Part shown: in pieces, positions 1-5,542 of the stretch
Layout of the letters: every line of letters begins with the position of its first letter
How positions within the stretch are numbered: position 1 is the stretch's first letter
Assembly: GCA_017629395.1 (NCBI GenBank)
Contig: JAGBXH010000182.1
Location: forward strand, 1 to 6,150
Origin: Clostridia bacterium
GTDB lineage: Bacteria; Bacillota; Clostridia; Oscillospirales; CAG-272
Reading direction: 5' to 3'
DNA: 6,150 nt
The notes under the pieces: model-generated
The model's input: only the letters and a program-made list of their open reading frames with translations
Told to the model about the DNA's origin: nothing
The model's database searches: none
Position numbers and translations under genes: made by a program

Positions 1-30
1 CCCGTCCTGTACACGGCGGTAGGACGCAAT

Positions 31-474
31 TCATTTTTTGTAATCCAGTACGACGTCGAATTTGGCGATGAGAACCGAGTGCTCGGTTGTTTTGTAGCCG
101 GGGTTGCTGGTAAAGCAAAGGAATCTCTGACGGAACGCGGGATCTTTGGTTACGTATCCGCCTGCAAAGCCGGAGGGCCACTTGTCCTCGTCATAGAGCC
201 ATGAAAGCATTTCGTTTTGCTCGGCGTGGTCGGTGCATGCCTTGACCAGATCCATAAAATCATCGGAAAGATAGGTGGTGGACATGCCCGCGCGGCAATG
301 CATGTGGAAGCCTCCCAGCCCCATCTCTTTGAAAATGTCGATCTGACGGAGCAGCTCGTCCTTCTCAAGCTCGCAGTTCCAAGCCCAGAAGGGTGTGCCG
401 CGGTACTCTGCGGTCGGATTTTTGAAAAGCTCACGGTCAAGCTTTGGTTGCTTTGTGTTTTTTTCGTAAATCAT
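31..474 (-). CDS. GH106-like glycosyl hydrolase, N-terminal part, interrupted by in-frame TGA
   Basis: 147 codons, then TGA at 31-33. Visible motifs fit the start of large rhamnosidase-like (GH106-type) clostridial hydrolases: AEYRGTPFWAWN (about residues 22-33), GLGGFHMHCRAG (about 52-63) and WLYDEDKWPSGFAGG (about 92-106), which lines the TIM-barrel active site in relatives. Family members usually run to 700 residues or more, so this is only the first fifth. Past the TGA the same frame reads IASYRRVQDG to the window edge, which fits how relatives continue, so the gene is probably one reading frame broken by a nonsense change, a sequencing error or, less likely, recoding. The start at 474 is chosen because AGGAG lies 6 nt upstream; an upstream ATG at 549 would add 25 residues with no family match and would overlap the promoter. 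The likely role is cleavage of plant or host glycans. Family recognition is from memory; substrate is unknown. Confidence 0.72.
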   Translation of the reverse strand: MIYEKNTKQPKLDRELFKNPTAEYRGTPFWAWNCELEKDELLRQIDIFKEMGLGGFHMHCRAGMSTTYLSDDFMDLVKACTDHAEQNEMLSWLYDEDKWPSGFAGGYVTKDPAFRQRFLCFTSNPGYKTTEHSVLIAKFDVVLDYKK

Positions 475-520
475 ATCGTTCTCCTGTTGTTCATAAAGTA
501 AGGGGAATCGTGCTGCTCTC

Positions 521-549
521 ATTATAACGGTTTTGTATAAAAATTTCAA
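521..549 (-). promoter_or_regulatory. Sigma-A promoter of the glycosyl hydrolase gene
   Basis: On the minus strand, TTGAAA (549-544) and TATAAT (526-521) are separated by exactly 17 bp. Start of transcription would fall near 514, giving a leader of about 40 nt before the ATG at 474. An inverted repeat ATTTC-AATA-GAAAT (543-556) overlaps the -35 box and could be a repressor site, but its arms are only 5 bp. Confidence 0.7.
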
Positions 550-565
550 TAGAAATCGAAAAAAA

Positions 566-614
566 TTGGCAAAAAAGACTGATTATTTTTGTAAATCTAT
601 ATACAGCTTGCCAA
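566..614. promoter_or_regulatory. Possible paired operator half-sites in the divergent promoter region
   Basis: TTGGCAA (566-572) and its exact reverse complement TTGCCAA (608-614) flank the -35 box of the plus-strand promoter, with centres 42 bp apart, about four helical turns. The second copy lies in the promoter spacer. This layout would suit a looping repressor controlling the divergent pair. Seven-base arms can arise by chance, so this is a weak call. Confidence 0.25.
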
Positions 615-628
615 GTGTATGCTATAAT
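600..628 (+). promoter_or_regulatory. Extended -10 promoter of the URO-D-like gene
   Basis: TATAAT at 623-628 is preceded by TG one base away (TGCTATAAT, 620-628), an extended -10 element. TATACA at 600-605, 17 bp upstream, is a 4/6 match to the -35 consensus. Transcription would begin near 635, just ahead of the ATG at 660. This placement rules out the in-frame ATG at 615 as the start of translation. Confidence 0.7.
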
Positions 629-659
629 GAAGTCATTCGACAGAAAGCGAGGGCATTGT

Positions 660-1751
660 ATGGCGATCCATTTTGATAAGGGGCAGTACGAGACTTTGCG
701 ACAGACCTACAGAAAATGGTGGGCAGGGGAGCTTGACCGTCCCATCATCCCCATTCTGACCGTGGGGCACGGCGGTGAAGCACAGGCGAATGCGCTGCCG
801 CTGGGGTTTACGACTGCATGGGATACGAGCATCAATCCCAAGGAATTTATAGATGCCTTTGACAAGGCTTCCGATACGCACCGCTGGCACGGTGAAGCGT
901 TCCCCATGTTCTACACGCAACGATTTGGCCCCGGTGTGCTTGCTGCTTTTTTGGGCTGTACGCCTCGCTCCACACCCGAAACCATTTGGTTTGAGCCGCC
1001 CCGCAAGGATATTCCCATTGAGGAGCTGCACTTTGAATTTGACGAACAGAATCCTTACTACCGCCGTATTGCTAACCTTTACGAGGCAGCTATGGAAAAA
1101 TGGCACGGCAGCGTCGTGATGGGCATGACCGATCTTGGCGGCATTATGGACGTTTTGCAGAGCTTTCGCGGTGCGGAGAATTTGCTCATGGATCTTTACG
1201 ACGCGCCCGAAGAGGTGCTGCGCTGCGTCGGTGAGCTGCAGCGGCTGTGGTTTATGTACTTTGATAAATTCAACGCCATCATGGAGGGCGAGGCACAAGG
1301 ATATTCACATTGGTACGGCATGTATCACGAACGCCCCGGTTACATTCTGCAATCGGATTTTTCCTTTATGATCGGCCCCGATATGTTCAAGACCTTCGTC
1401 GCGCCCGAGTTGTCCACCTCGGCAGACAGACTGTATAACGCGGTGTATCATCTGGACGGCGAGGGAGAGCTGGTGCATCTGGATACTATCCTCGGCATGG
1501 AGGGTATCAAGGGCATTCAATGGGTGCCCAGTCCCGGGAATGTTAACAACAACCACGAGGAGCTGCTTTGCCGCATTCTGGATGCGGGGAAAAAGGTCAT
1601 CAGCCATGCATCCAAGCCGGACGGCACGCCCGTGGACGCATTTGCAGATAGACAAGGACAGCTGTACTTTAAGCAAAGCTGGTATTTTGCATCGCATCTC
1701 AACGAGGCGCGCAGATATGCCGGCATGTATGGCATTGAGATCAAGGAATAA
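660..1751 (+). CDS. Uroporphyrinogen decarboxylase/methyltransferase-superfamily protein
   Basis: 363 residues, normal for URO-D superfamily TIM-barrel proteins. Family-like segments include SDFSFMIGPDMFKTFVAPEL (about 232-251), YHLDGEGELVHLD (263-275) and IKGIQWVPSPGN (283-294). These match the uncharacterised URO-D-like group that is distinct from HemE of heme synthesis and nearer to corrinoid methyltransferase relatives such as MtaA/MtbA. The HxC zinc signature of true methylcobamide methyltransferases is not evident, so the reaction is unknown. There is no signal peptide or membrane segment, so it should be cytosolic. The start at 660 follows a GAGGG box by 6 nt; an upstream in-frame ATG at 615 overlaps the promoter. 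It is divergent from a glycosyl hydrolase, and the shared regulatory region hints at a role in carbohydrate or aromatic substrate use. Residues 85-95 are encoded by DNA closely repeated in front of the RadC remnant at 3049. Confidence 0.85.
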   Translation: MAIHFDKGQYETLRQTYRKWWAGELDRPIIPILTVGHGGEAQANALPLGFTTAWDTSINPKEFIDAFDKASDTHRWHGEAFPMFYTQRFGPGVLAAFLGCTPRSTPETIWFEPPRKDIPIEELHFEFDEQNPYYRRIANLYEAAMEKWHGSVVMGMTDLGGIMDVLQSFRGAENLLMDLYDAPEEVLRCVGELQRLWFMYFDKFNAIMEGEAQGYSHWYGMYHERPGYILQSDFSFMIGPDMFKTFVAPELSTSADRLYNAVYHLDGEGELVHLDTILGMEGIKGIQWVPSPGNVNNNHEELLCRILDAGKKVISHASKPDGTPVDAFADRQGQLYFKQSWYFASHLNEARRYAGMYGIEIKE

Positions 1752-1756
1752 AAATC

Positions 1757-1808
1757 ATCACCCGATAAGCAAAGGCTTGTCGGGTGATTGCTGTTTATTT
1801 GCTTTTTT
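1757..1808. terminator. Bidirectional rho-independent terminator between convergent genes
   Basis: A 14-bp stem (1757-1770 with 1775-1788, one G-T wobble) closes an AAAG loop. On the plus strand it is followed by a T-rich tail (1789-1808) that overlaps the end of the SGNH gene. On the minus strand it is followed by ATTTTTATT (1756-1748). It therefore suits both the URO-D-like gene, whose stop is 5 nt away, and the convergent SGNH gene. Confidence 0.88.
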
Positions 1809-2877
1809 TCAGGACAATTGCCGCACACAGCAGTAACGATAATAGGGATGCGCCGAGCACAGCGGACTGACAGCCGCTGTTTTGTGCGGGAGCTGTGGGC
1901 TGTGTGGCAGACTCGGTTGCAGCATCGGTTTGGGTGGGTGCCTCGCTTTCGGGCACATCGGTCGTTACTGTGGCTTGCTCGGTAGTTTCTTCGGGGGCTG
2001 CCGTAGTTTCTGCCGTTGTGTTTTCCGCGGGATCAAGAGAGATACCGAGATGTGCAGCCAGCAGCTTGGCAATCTCCAAATGTCCCTGCTCGTTGGGGTG
2101 AATGTCAAATTTTTGAATATTGGTCAGCTCTGCAGCGCGGCTGTTGATGATCGAGGGCACGTCCAGCACCTCAAAGCCGTAGCTTTGCGCATTCTCTGCA
2201 ATGGCAGCGTTGGCTGCATCCAAGGATTTTTGAGAAAAGGCTGCAAAATCGCTAAAGCCCTGCACGTGCAGGGGATTGTACTGCTGCAGGAAAATGACTC
2301 TTGCATCGGGGGCATTTTCCTTGATCATATCGGATACGGTTTTGAGATTATCCTTGAGTTTGGCAACGGCATCAGCAATCGCGCCTTGCACCTCGGCATC
2401 GTTTTCAAGGCTTGCGTAGGCTTCGGGAGCAACGCCCTGCAGCGCTGCTGCCATTTGAGAATACTCGGTGATCTGCTTGCCCGTCACCTTATACAAAATC
2501 AGGGGAATGAGTCTGTCCATGTCGTTGCCGCCGATGGAGATAACGATCAGCTCTGCCTTTTGCACGTCACCCTTCATGCCGGGAAGGCGACTTGCCAGAT
2601 TGCTGCTGGTATCTCCGTTGACCGCACGATTGATATAGGTATCGCCGCCCTGCAACCCCATGGCAGCTGCAATGAGATTTGCATAGGACTTGCATGCGTA
2701 AGGGTCGTTTTCGTCCACGTAATCGGGCAGGGCATAGCCCGTGGTCAGGGAGTCACCCAAAGCAAGCATGGATTGGGGCATAGATGCTCCTGCGGCAGAG
2801 ATCGTGCAGAGCACGGCGGATGTAAGGATTGCCAACAAGGCGGTAAACAGGACAACTTTTCTGATGATGATTTTCAT
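1795..2877 (-). CDS. Secreted, membrane-tethered SGNH/GDSL esterase
   Basis: 360 residues. An N-terminal signal peptide (basic MKIIIRK, hydrophobic 8-28, Ala/Ser-rich end near 30) sends it across the membrane. The SGNH catalytic blocks are all present: LGDSLTTGY with nucleophile Ser43, Gly88 in block II, GGND at 116-119 with Asn118, and DIHPNEQGH with Asp258 and His260. Such enzymes hydrolyse acyl or acetyl esters on lipids or glycans; the substrate here cannot be read. Residues about 284-332 are a Thr/Ala/Glu/Pro-rich stalk, followed by NSGCQS (Cys336), a hydrophobic span (about 339-356) and a KKSK end, so the enzyme is held at the cell surface. There is no LPXTG motif. The start at 2877 has AAAGGAG 6 nt upstream; the frame stays open to 3426 but with no family match and across the promoter. 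It is transcribed alone. Confidence 0.9.
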   Translation of the reverse strand: MKIIIRKVVLFTALLAILTSAVLCTISAAGASMPQSMLALGDSLTTGYALPDYVDENDPYACKSYANLIAAAMGLQGGDTYINRAVNGDTSSNLASRLPGMKGDVQKAELIVISIGGNDMDRLIPLILYKVTGKQITEYSQMAAALQGVAPEAYASLENDAEVQGAIADAVAKLKDNLKTVSDMIKENAPDARVIFLQQYNPLHVQGFSDFAAFSQKSLDAANAAIAENAQSYGFEVLDVPSIINSRAAELTNIQKFDIHPNEQGHLEIAKLLAAHLGISLDPAENTTAETTAAPEETTEQATVTTDVPESEAPTQTDAATESATQPTAPAQNSGCQSAVLGASLLSLLLCAAIVLKKSK

Positions 2878-2925
2878 GATGAGCTCCTTTGCGTTGCGTG
2901 TTTTGTATACGGATCTGATGCTTTT

Positions 2926-2954
2926 ATTATACTGTACGCAAGAATTTCTGTCAA
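2926..2954 (-). promoter_or_regulatory. Full-consensus sigma-A promoter of the SGNH esterase gene
   Basis: On the minus strand, TTGACA (2954-2949) and TATAAT (2931-2926) are both perfect consensus and 17 bp apart. Transcription would start near 2919, giving a leader of about 42 nt with AAAGGAG just before the ATG. No operator palindrome is evident, which suggests strong constitutive expression. Confidence 0.9.
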
Positions 2955-2959
2955 GATAT

Positions 2960-3048
2960 TCAAAAGAGATTCTCCGCCGTGAGCGTGTGAGCCTACCTGC
3001 ACGTGGGGCGACCTTGGGTCGCCTGCCTGCAAAGCCTGCGGGAGCATA
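2960..3048. repeat. GC-rich palindromic intergenic block, probable repeat remnant
   Basis: This stretch between the esterase promoter and the RadC remnant is markedly more GC-rich than the promoter beside it. It holds a hairpin GGCGACC-TTG-GGTCGCC (3007-3023) and near-repeats of CCTGC (2996-3000, 3022-3030, 3035-3039). It has no convincing gene; a plus-strand frame is open from 2983 into the RadC remnant but contains no start codon. Its look is that of a dispersed palindromic repeat, which is an inference from composition. Confidence 0.35.
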
Positions 3049-3090
3049 TACACGCAACGCTTTGGCACCGGTGCGATTGCGGAAAGAGCG

Positions 3091-3405
3091 GTGCGCAAGC
3101 GTGCTGTGAGTGTTTTGATTTCGCACAATCACCCCCATGGATTTGCCGCGGCAACCGCGCCCGACCGCGAATTTACCCACACAGTAGAGCAGGCACTCAA
3201 AATCTTCAATATCAATCTTTTGGAGCATATGCTGTTTGCGGACGGAGAATGTATCGGACTTTTGAAAAAGTATGCGGGCTCCTTGCGCGCAAGCCCAACC
3301 AATGAGGATAGCGAAACGTTCTTTACCAAGTATTACGCGGATATGGAAACAGGCCGCCGTACCCTTGCCGATATGTTGGGGATGGAGGATGAGAAGACGG
3401 AATAA
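3091..3405 (+). pseudogene. RadC-type JAMM/JAB domain gene, 5'-truncated remnant
   Basis: The 104-codon frame carries the C-terminal half of a RadC/JAB domain: VSVLISHNHP followed by Asp25 gives the JAMM metal signature H12-x-H14-x(10)-D25, and LLEHMLFADGECIGLL fits the family's closing strands. Full RadC proteins are about 220 residues and have a helix-hairpin-helix part and a catalytic Glu upstream of HxH; both are missing here. The frame stays open upstream to a TGA at 2980, and codons 3073-3090 (AIAERA) still look RadC-like, so the break lies near 3070-3080. The only usable start is GTG at 3091 with a weak GGAAAG box. RadC-type proteins are of uncertain function, often linked to mobile DNA. 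A very short functional protein cannot be excluded, but loss of the Glu argues for decay. Confidence 0.7.
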
Positions 3406-3460
3406 AACCGCGCTGAAGTGATGCATGCGATTTTATCGAAAGAAGAGTGCAGTTGCCATC

Positions 3461-3485
3461 AAAAAGAGCAGCGCCATGGGGCTGC
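3461..3485 (-). terminator. Rho-independent terminator, minus strand, likely for the sigma factor gene
   Basis: Read on the minus strand, GCAGC (3485-3481) pairs with GCTGC (3472-3468) around an 8-nt loop and is followed by TCTTTTT (3467-3461). It is the first clear minus-strand terminator after the sigma factor stop at 3785, leaving a 3' leader of about 300 nt that contains the palindromic repeats. Confidence 0.5.
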
Positions 3486-3536
3486 GGAAATAACGGGAAA
3501 ATAATCAAATATCAATAGTTTCAAATAGTAATTGCC

Positions 3537-3587
3537 GTAGGTGCTGGCGATCACATATTTCGGCTATGCCGAAATTCTCGCCCCTAC
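3537..3587. repeat. Palindromic repeat, GTAGG family, copy 1
   Basis: The outer arms GTAGG (3537) and CCTAC (3583-3587) with GCGA/TCGC enclose a perfect inner hairpin ATTTCGGC-TAT-GCCGAAAT (3557-3575). It shares GCCGTAGG and GGCGATCA with the copy at 3637, in the same orientation, with four extra bases between these blocks. The form resembles dispersed extragenic palindromes seen in many clostridial genomes. Confidence 0.65.
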
Positions 3588-3636
3588 AAGTGTCTGCGCT
3601 ATGGTTTTAATACCTAAAACCTAAACAAAAACAGCC

Positions 3637-3668
3637 GTAGGGGCGATCAGTGATCGCCCGCCGCCTAC
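3637..3668. repeat. Palindromic repeat, GTAGG family, copy 2
   Basis: GTAG plus GGGCGATCA (3641-3649), a single central G, then TGATCGCCC (3651-3659) form a perfect 9-bp palindrome, closed further out by CCTAC (3664-3668). Lies about 50 bp from copy 1 inside the larger inverted-repeat structure. Confidence 0.65.
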
Positions 3669-3749
3669 AGCAACTATCTATAAAAACAATCAAGGGCTGC
3701 ATCCAAACGATACAGTCCTTAATTTTTGCTCGTATTTACCGCTAATTCC

Positions 3750-3774
3750 GCAGCCTAATAGGGCTGCTCTTTTT
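3750..3774 (+). terminator. Rho-independent terminator, plus strand
   Basis: GCAGCC (3750-3755), loop TAATAG, GGCTGC (3762-3767), then TCTTTTT (3768-3774). On the plus strand it would stop transcripts from the RadC remnant just before they ran antisense into the sigma factor gene, whose stop is 11 nt away. Confidence 0.6.
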
Positions 3775-3784
3775 GATGCGCGGG

Positions 3785-5419
3785 TTACTTTTCTATCTCC
3801 ATCCAACAGCCCTCGGCACCAATGCCGTCTGCGGGCGGGGTGAGGATGCCGCGCTCGATCAACGCCTCGACCAAGGCATCCACCATGGGAAGGCCTGCCA
3901 GACTGTTGGCAAAGAACCACTCGCCGATCAGGTAATCGGGAAGTGCTGCCTTGATCAGGGCAGCCATCTCCTTGGCAATCGACTCGGCAGCCACGTCGAA
4001 ATAGCCGTTTTCCAGCTTGTTCGTGACACTGTAAAGGCGTTCGCTGTCCTTGCTGTTGTTGACAAGGATTTTGGTGTAGAGCGTGTTGCCCTTGCGGAGC
4101 AGATAACCCTGCTCAACGGACTTAGCAGCAATCTCCTGTTCATCCTCGGTCAGGGAGCGAACGGACAAGCCGTTAATGGCGCGAAGGGTCATGAGCATCA
4201 TGGGATCGGTTGAAATATTGTGACCGCAGTGGAAATGTTTCTGAATGCGCGAGATGTAAATGTTTCTGATGAAGACGTGCGAGTAGCCGCTAATATTCTT
4301 GGAAACGGCGCCGTCTAAGCCGCAACCAAAATACTTGCCGAGGCTTTCAAAGCCGAAAACGCTGAAGGGGCGGTTGGGCTCGGGATCAATAACATCGGCA
4401 AAATACTTGGTATTGAGCACATTGGTGACGCGATCCTCAAGGGCGTGCGCTATCCGAAAAATCTGCTGCCAAAGGATCAGATTGAGATCCACCTCGTGAT
4501 TTAAGTAGGGGAATGCGAGATATTCATCCTTGTGCTGCTCGATGAAATTCGCAATCACGTCTGCAACCATGGGAATCTGCTGCTCGTAAAGAGCAATCGC
4601 TTTTTCCATGGTCTCTCTGTCAAATAGCACGAAGTTGACGCCGTATCTGCCGTTGTCAAGGCGGCGCAGAAGTCCGTATTCTCCATTTCTGCCGCGGGCG
4701 AGGATTTCCAGCTCCTGCTCGATGTAAAGCGTGGGTACGTTCAACTCAGCCGCAATCTCAGATGCGGTCTTGGGGGAACGGTGGCAAAGATGCAGGACGT
4801 GCATGGAAAGCTGACGCTCGAAGCCTTCGCGCGGATCACCCCAACCGGGGTCACCTGTACCAATAATGTCATAGTCGATATTGTCAAGCGTTACGGGTTT
4901 GTTCGTCTGTGTCATGTTTTCTACCTCATCTTTCAGTTTCTTTCTTGCCGAATAGAGTCTTTGACGGACCGTGTCCTCGCGCACGCTCTGCTCCTTGGCA
5001 ATTTGCGCAATCGGCTTACCGTCCAGGTAAAAGGCGATCATGACCTCGCGGTAAGCGCGGGTCAGATAGGCAATGCGGCGGTAGACGTCGGGCAAAAGCT
5101 GTATGAGCGAATCGTCCGTATCGTCCCGGTCCGAGGCGATCAGGGCAAGCGCCTCGTCGGGATCCCCCATATAGCCGTGTGCACTCTCCTGGTTGCGCTT
5201 TTTGCAGTAGTCTGCATATACGTTGCGTGCCACACGCCAGATAAAGGCGTAGGGCTCTGCAATCTCGCCGTCTGTGTTTGCCGCCTTCACCAAAGCGTAC
5301 ACAATGTCCGAGCAGAGCTCGCGAGCAGCGTAGCTGTCACGGGTGCGCGGATAGCAATAGCCGTACAGCGCGTCCAGCAGCGCTTCGTCGATCATATTCA
5401 GCAATTCTTGTTTTTTCAT
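3785..5419 (-). CDS. ECF-like sigma-70 family factor with a long C-terminal extension
   Basis: 544 residues. Region 2 (about 12-78) contains LCSDIVYALVKAAN and AFIWRVARNVYADYCKKRN, which bind core polymerase and the -10 element. Region 4 (about 110-165) has the helix-turn-helix IAQIAKEQSVREDTVRQRLY for the -35 element. No region 1 or 3 is seen, as in ECF factors. These usually end near 160-200 residues, so about 375 extra residues follow: a winged-helix-like segment (about 205-262), then an unrecognised alpha/beta region with a His/Cys cluster HFHCGH (395-400) and no membrane helix. The tail may sense a signal or restrain the sigma part in the manner of other ECF factors with C-terminal extensions, which is inference. 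No anti-sigma gene lies beside it. The start at 5419 has GGAG 6 nt upstream; a TTG at 5443 would add 8 residues but lacks a box. Confidence 0.85.
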   Translation of the reverse strand: MKKQELLNMIDEALLDALYGYCYPRTRDSYAARELCSDIVYALVKAANTDGEIAEPYAFIWRVARNVYADYCKKRNQESAHGYMGDPDEALALIASDRDDTDDSLIQLLPDVYRRIAYLTRAYREVMIAFYLDGKPIAQIAKEQSVREDTVRQRLYSARKKLKDEVENMTQTNKPVTLDNIDYDIIGTGDPGWGDPREGFERQLSMHVLHLCHRSPKTASEIAAELNVPTLYIEQELEILARGRNGEYGLLRRLDNGRYGVNFVLFDRETMEKAIALYEQQIPMVADVIANFIEQHKDEYLAFPYLNHEVDLNLILWQQIFRIAHALEDRVTNVLNTKYFADVIDPEPNRPFSVFGFESLGKYFGCGLDGAVSKNISGYSHVFIRNIYISRIQKHFHCGHNISTDPMMLMTLRAINGLSVRSLTEDEQEIAAKSVEQGYLLRKGNTLYTKILVNNSKDSERLYSVTNKLENGYFDVAAESIAKEMAALIKAALPDYLIGEWFFANSLAGLPMVDALVEALIERGILTPPADGIGAEGCWMEIEK

Positions 5420-5499
5420 ATCTTTCTCCAAGCTCTTGATCAATGCTTTCGTCTGTATAGTCGGCGATTTTGTAAAAGGTGAGGTGGGGTAGAAAATAA

Positions 5500-5516
5500 T
5501 TTTGAATATTTTTGAA
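5500..5516 (-). promoter_or_regulatory. Phased A/T tracts upstream of the sigma factor gene
   Basis: TTTTGAA occurs at 5500-5506 and 5510-5516, exactly one helical turn apart, in an AT-only stretch 80-100 bp upstream of the sigma factor ATG. Such phased tracts bend DNA or act as an UP element. No good sigma-A promoter is visible below it (TATACA at 5461-5456 lacks a partner at normal spacing), so the gene may rely on an alternative sigma factor, perhaps itself. Confidence 0.25.
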
Positions 5517-5542
5517 AATGAAGATGTGAAAGAGCGGTGCGG

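Larger units (their letters stand above)
3457..3778. repeat. Inverted-repeat structure of about 320 bp, MITE-like or paired terminators
   Basis: The ends are inverted copies of each other. CATCAAAAAGAGCAGC at 3457-3472 is repeated exactly in reverse complement at 3763-3778, GCTGCGGAA (3481-3489) matches 3746-3754, and weaker similarity runs on, about 38 of 47 positions by eye. Each end is also a small hairpin with a T-run pointing outward. Two further palindromes sit inside. No protein is encoded, so this could be a non-autonomous mobile element or simply two copies of a genome-wide terminator type. It fills the whole gap between the convergent RadC remnant and the sigma gene. Confidence 0.5.

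Noticed and set aside
1..33. Selenocysteine insertion at the TGA
   Set aside because: A short stem follows the TGA, but its 12-nt loop lacks the GGU-type feature of bacterial SECIS elements and glycosyl hydrolases are not known selenoproteins; kept only as a minor alternative.
633..1298. Minus-strand open frame of 221 codons
   Set aside because: It is antisense to the URO-D-like gene, begins inside it without a start signal, and has no recognisable motif.
1882..2982. Plus-strand open frame of 366 codons
   Set aside because: It is antisense to the SGNH esterase, has a Cys/Gly-rich composition typical of a shadow frame, no ribosome binding site, and runs over the esterase promoter.
3537..3668. 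CRISPR-like array
   Set aside because: Only two repeat units of unequal length are present, they are palindromes with no uniform spacers, and no cas gene is in view.
3690..3920. Minus-strand open frame of 76 codons
   Set aside because: It covers the end of the sigma factor gene out of frame and then the repeat region; its sequence is just translation of the terminator hairpin area.
4781..5482. Plus-strand open frame of 233 codons
   Set aside because: It lies opposite the sigma regions of the sigma factor gene, which has clear family motifs; no ribosome binding site or family match.
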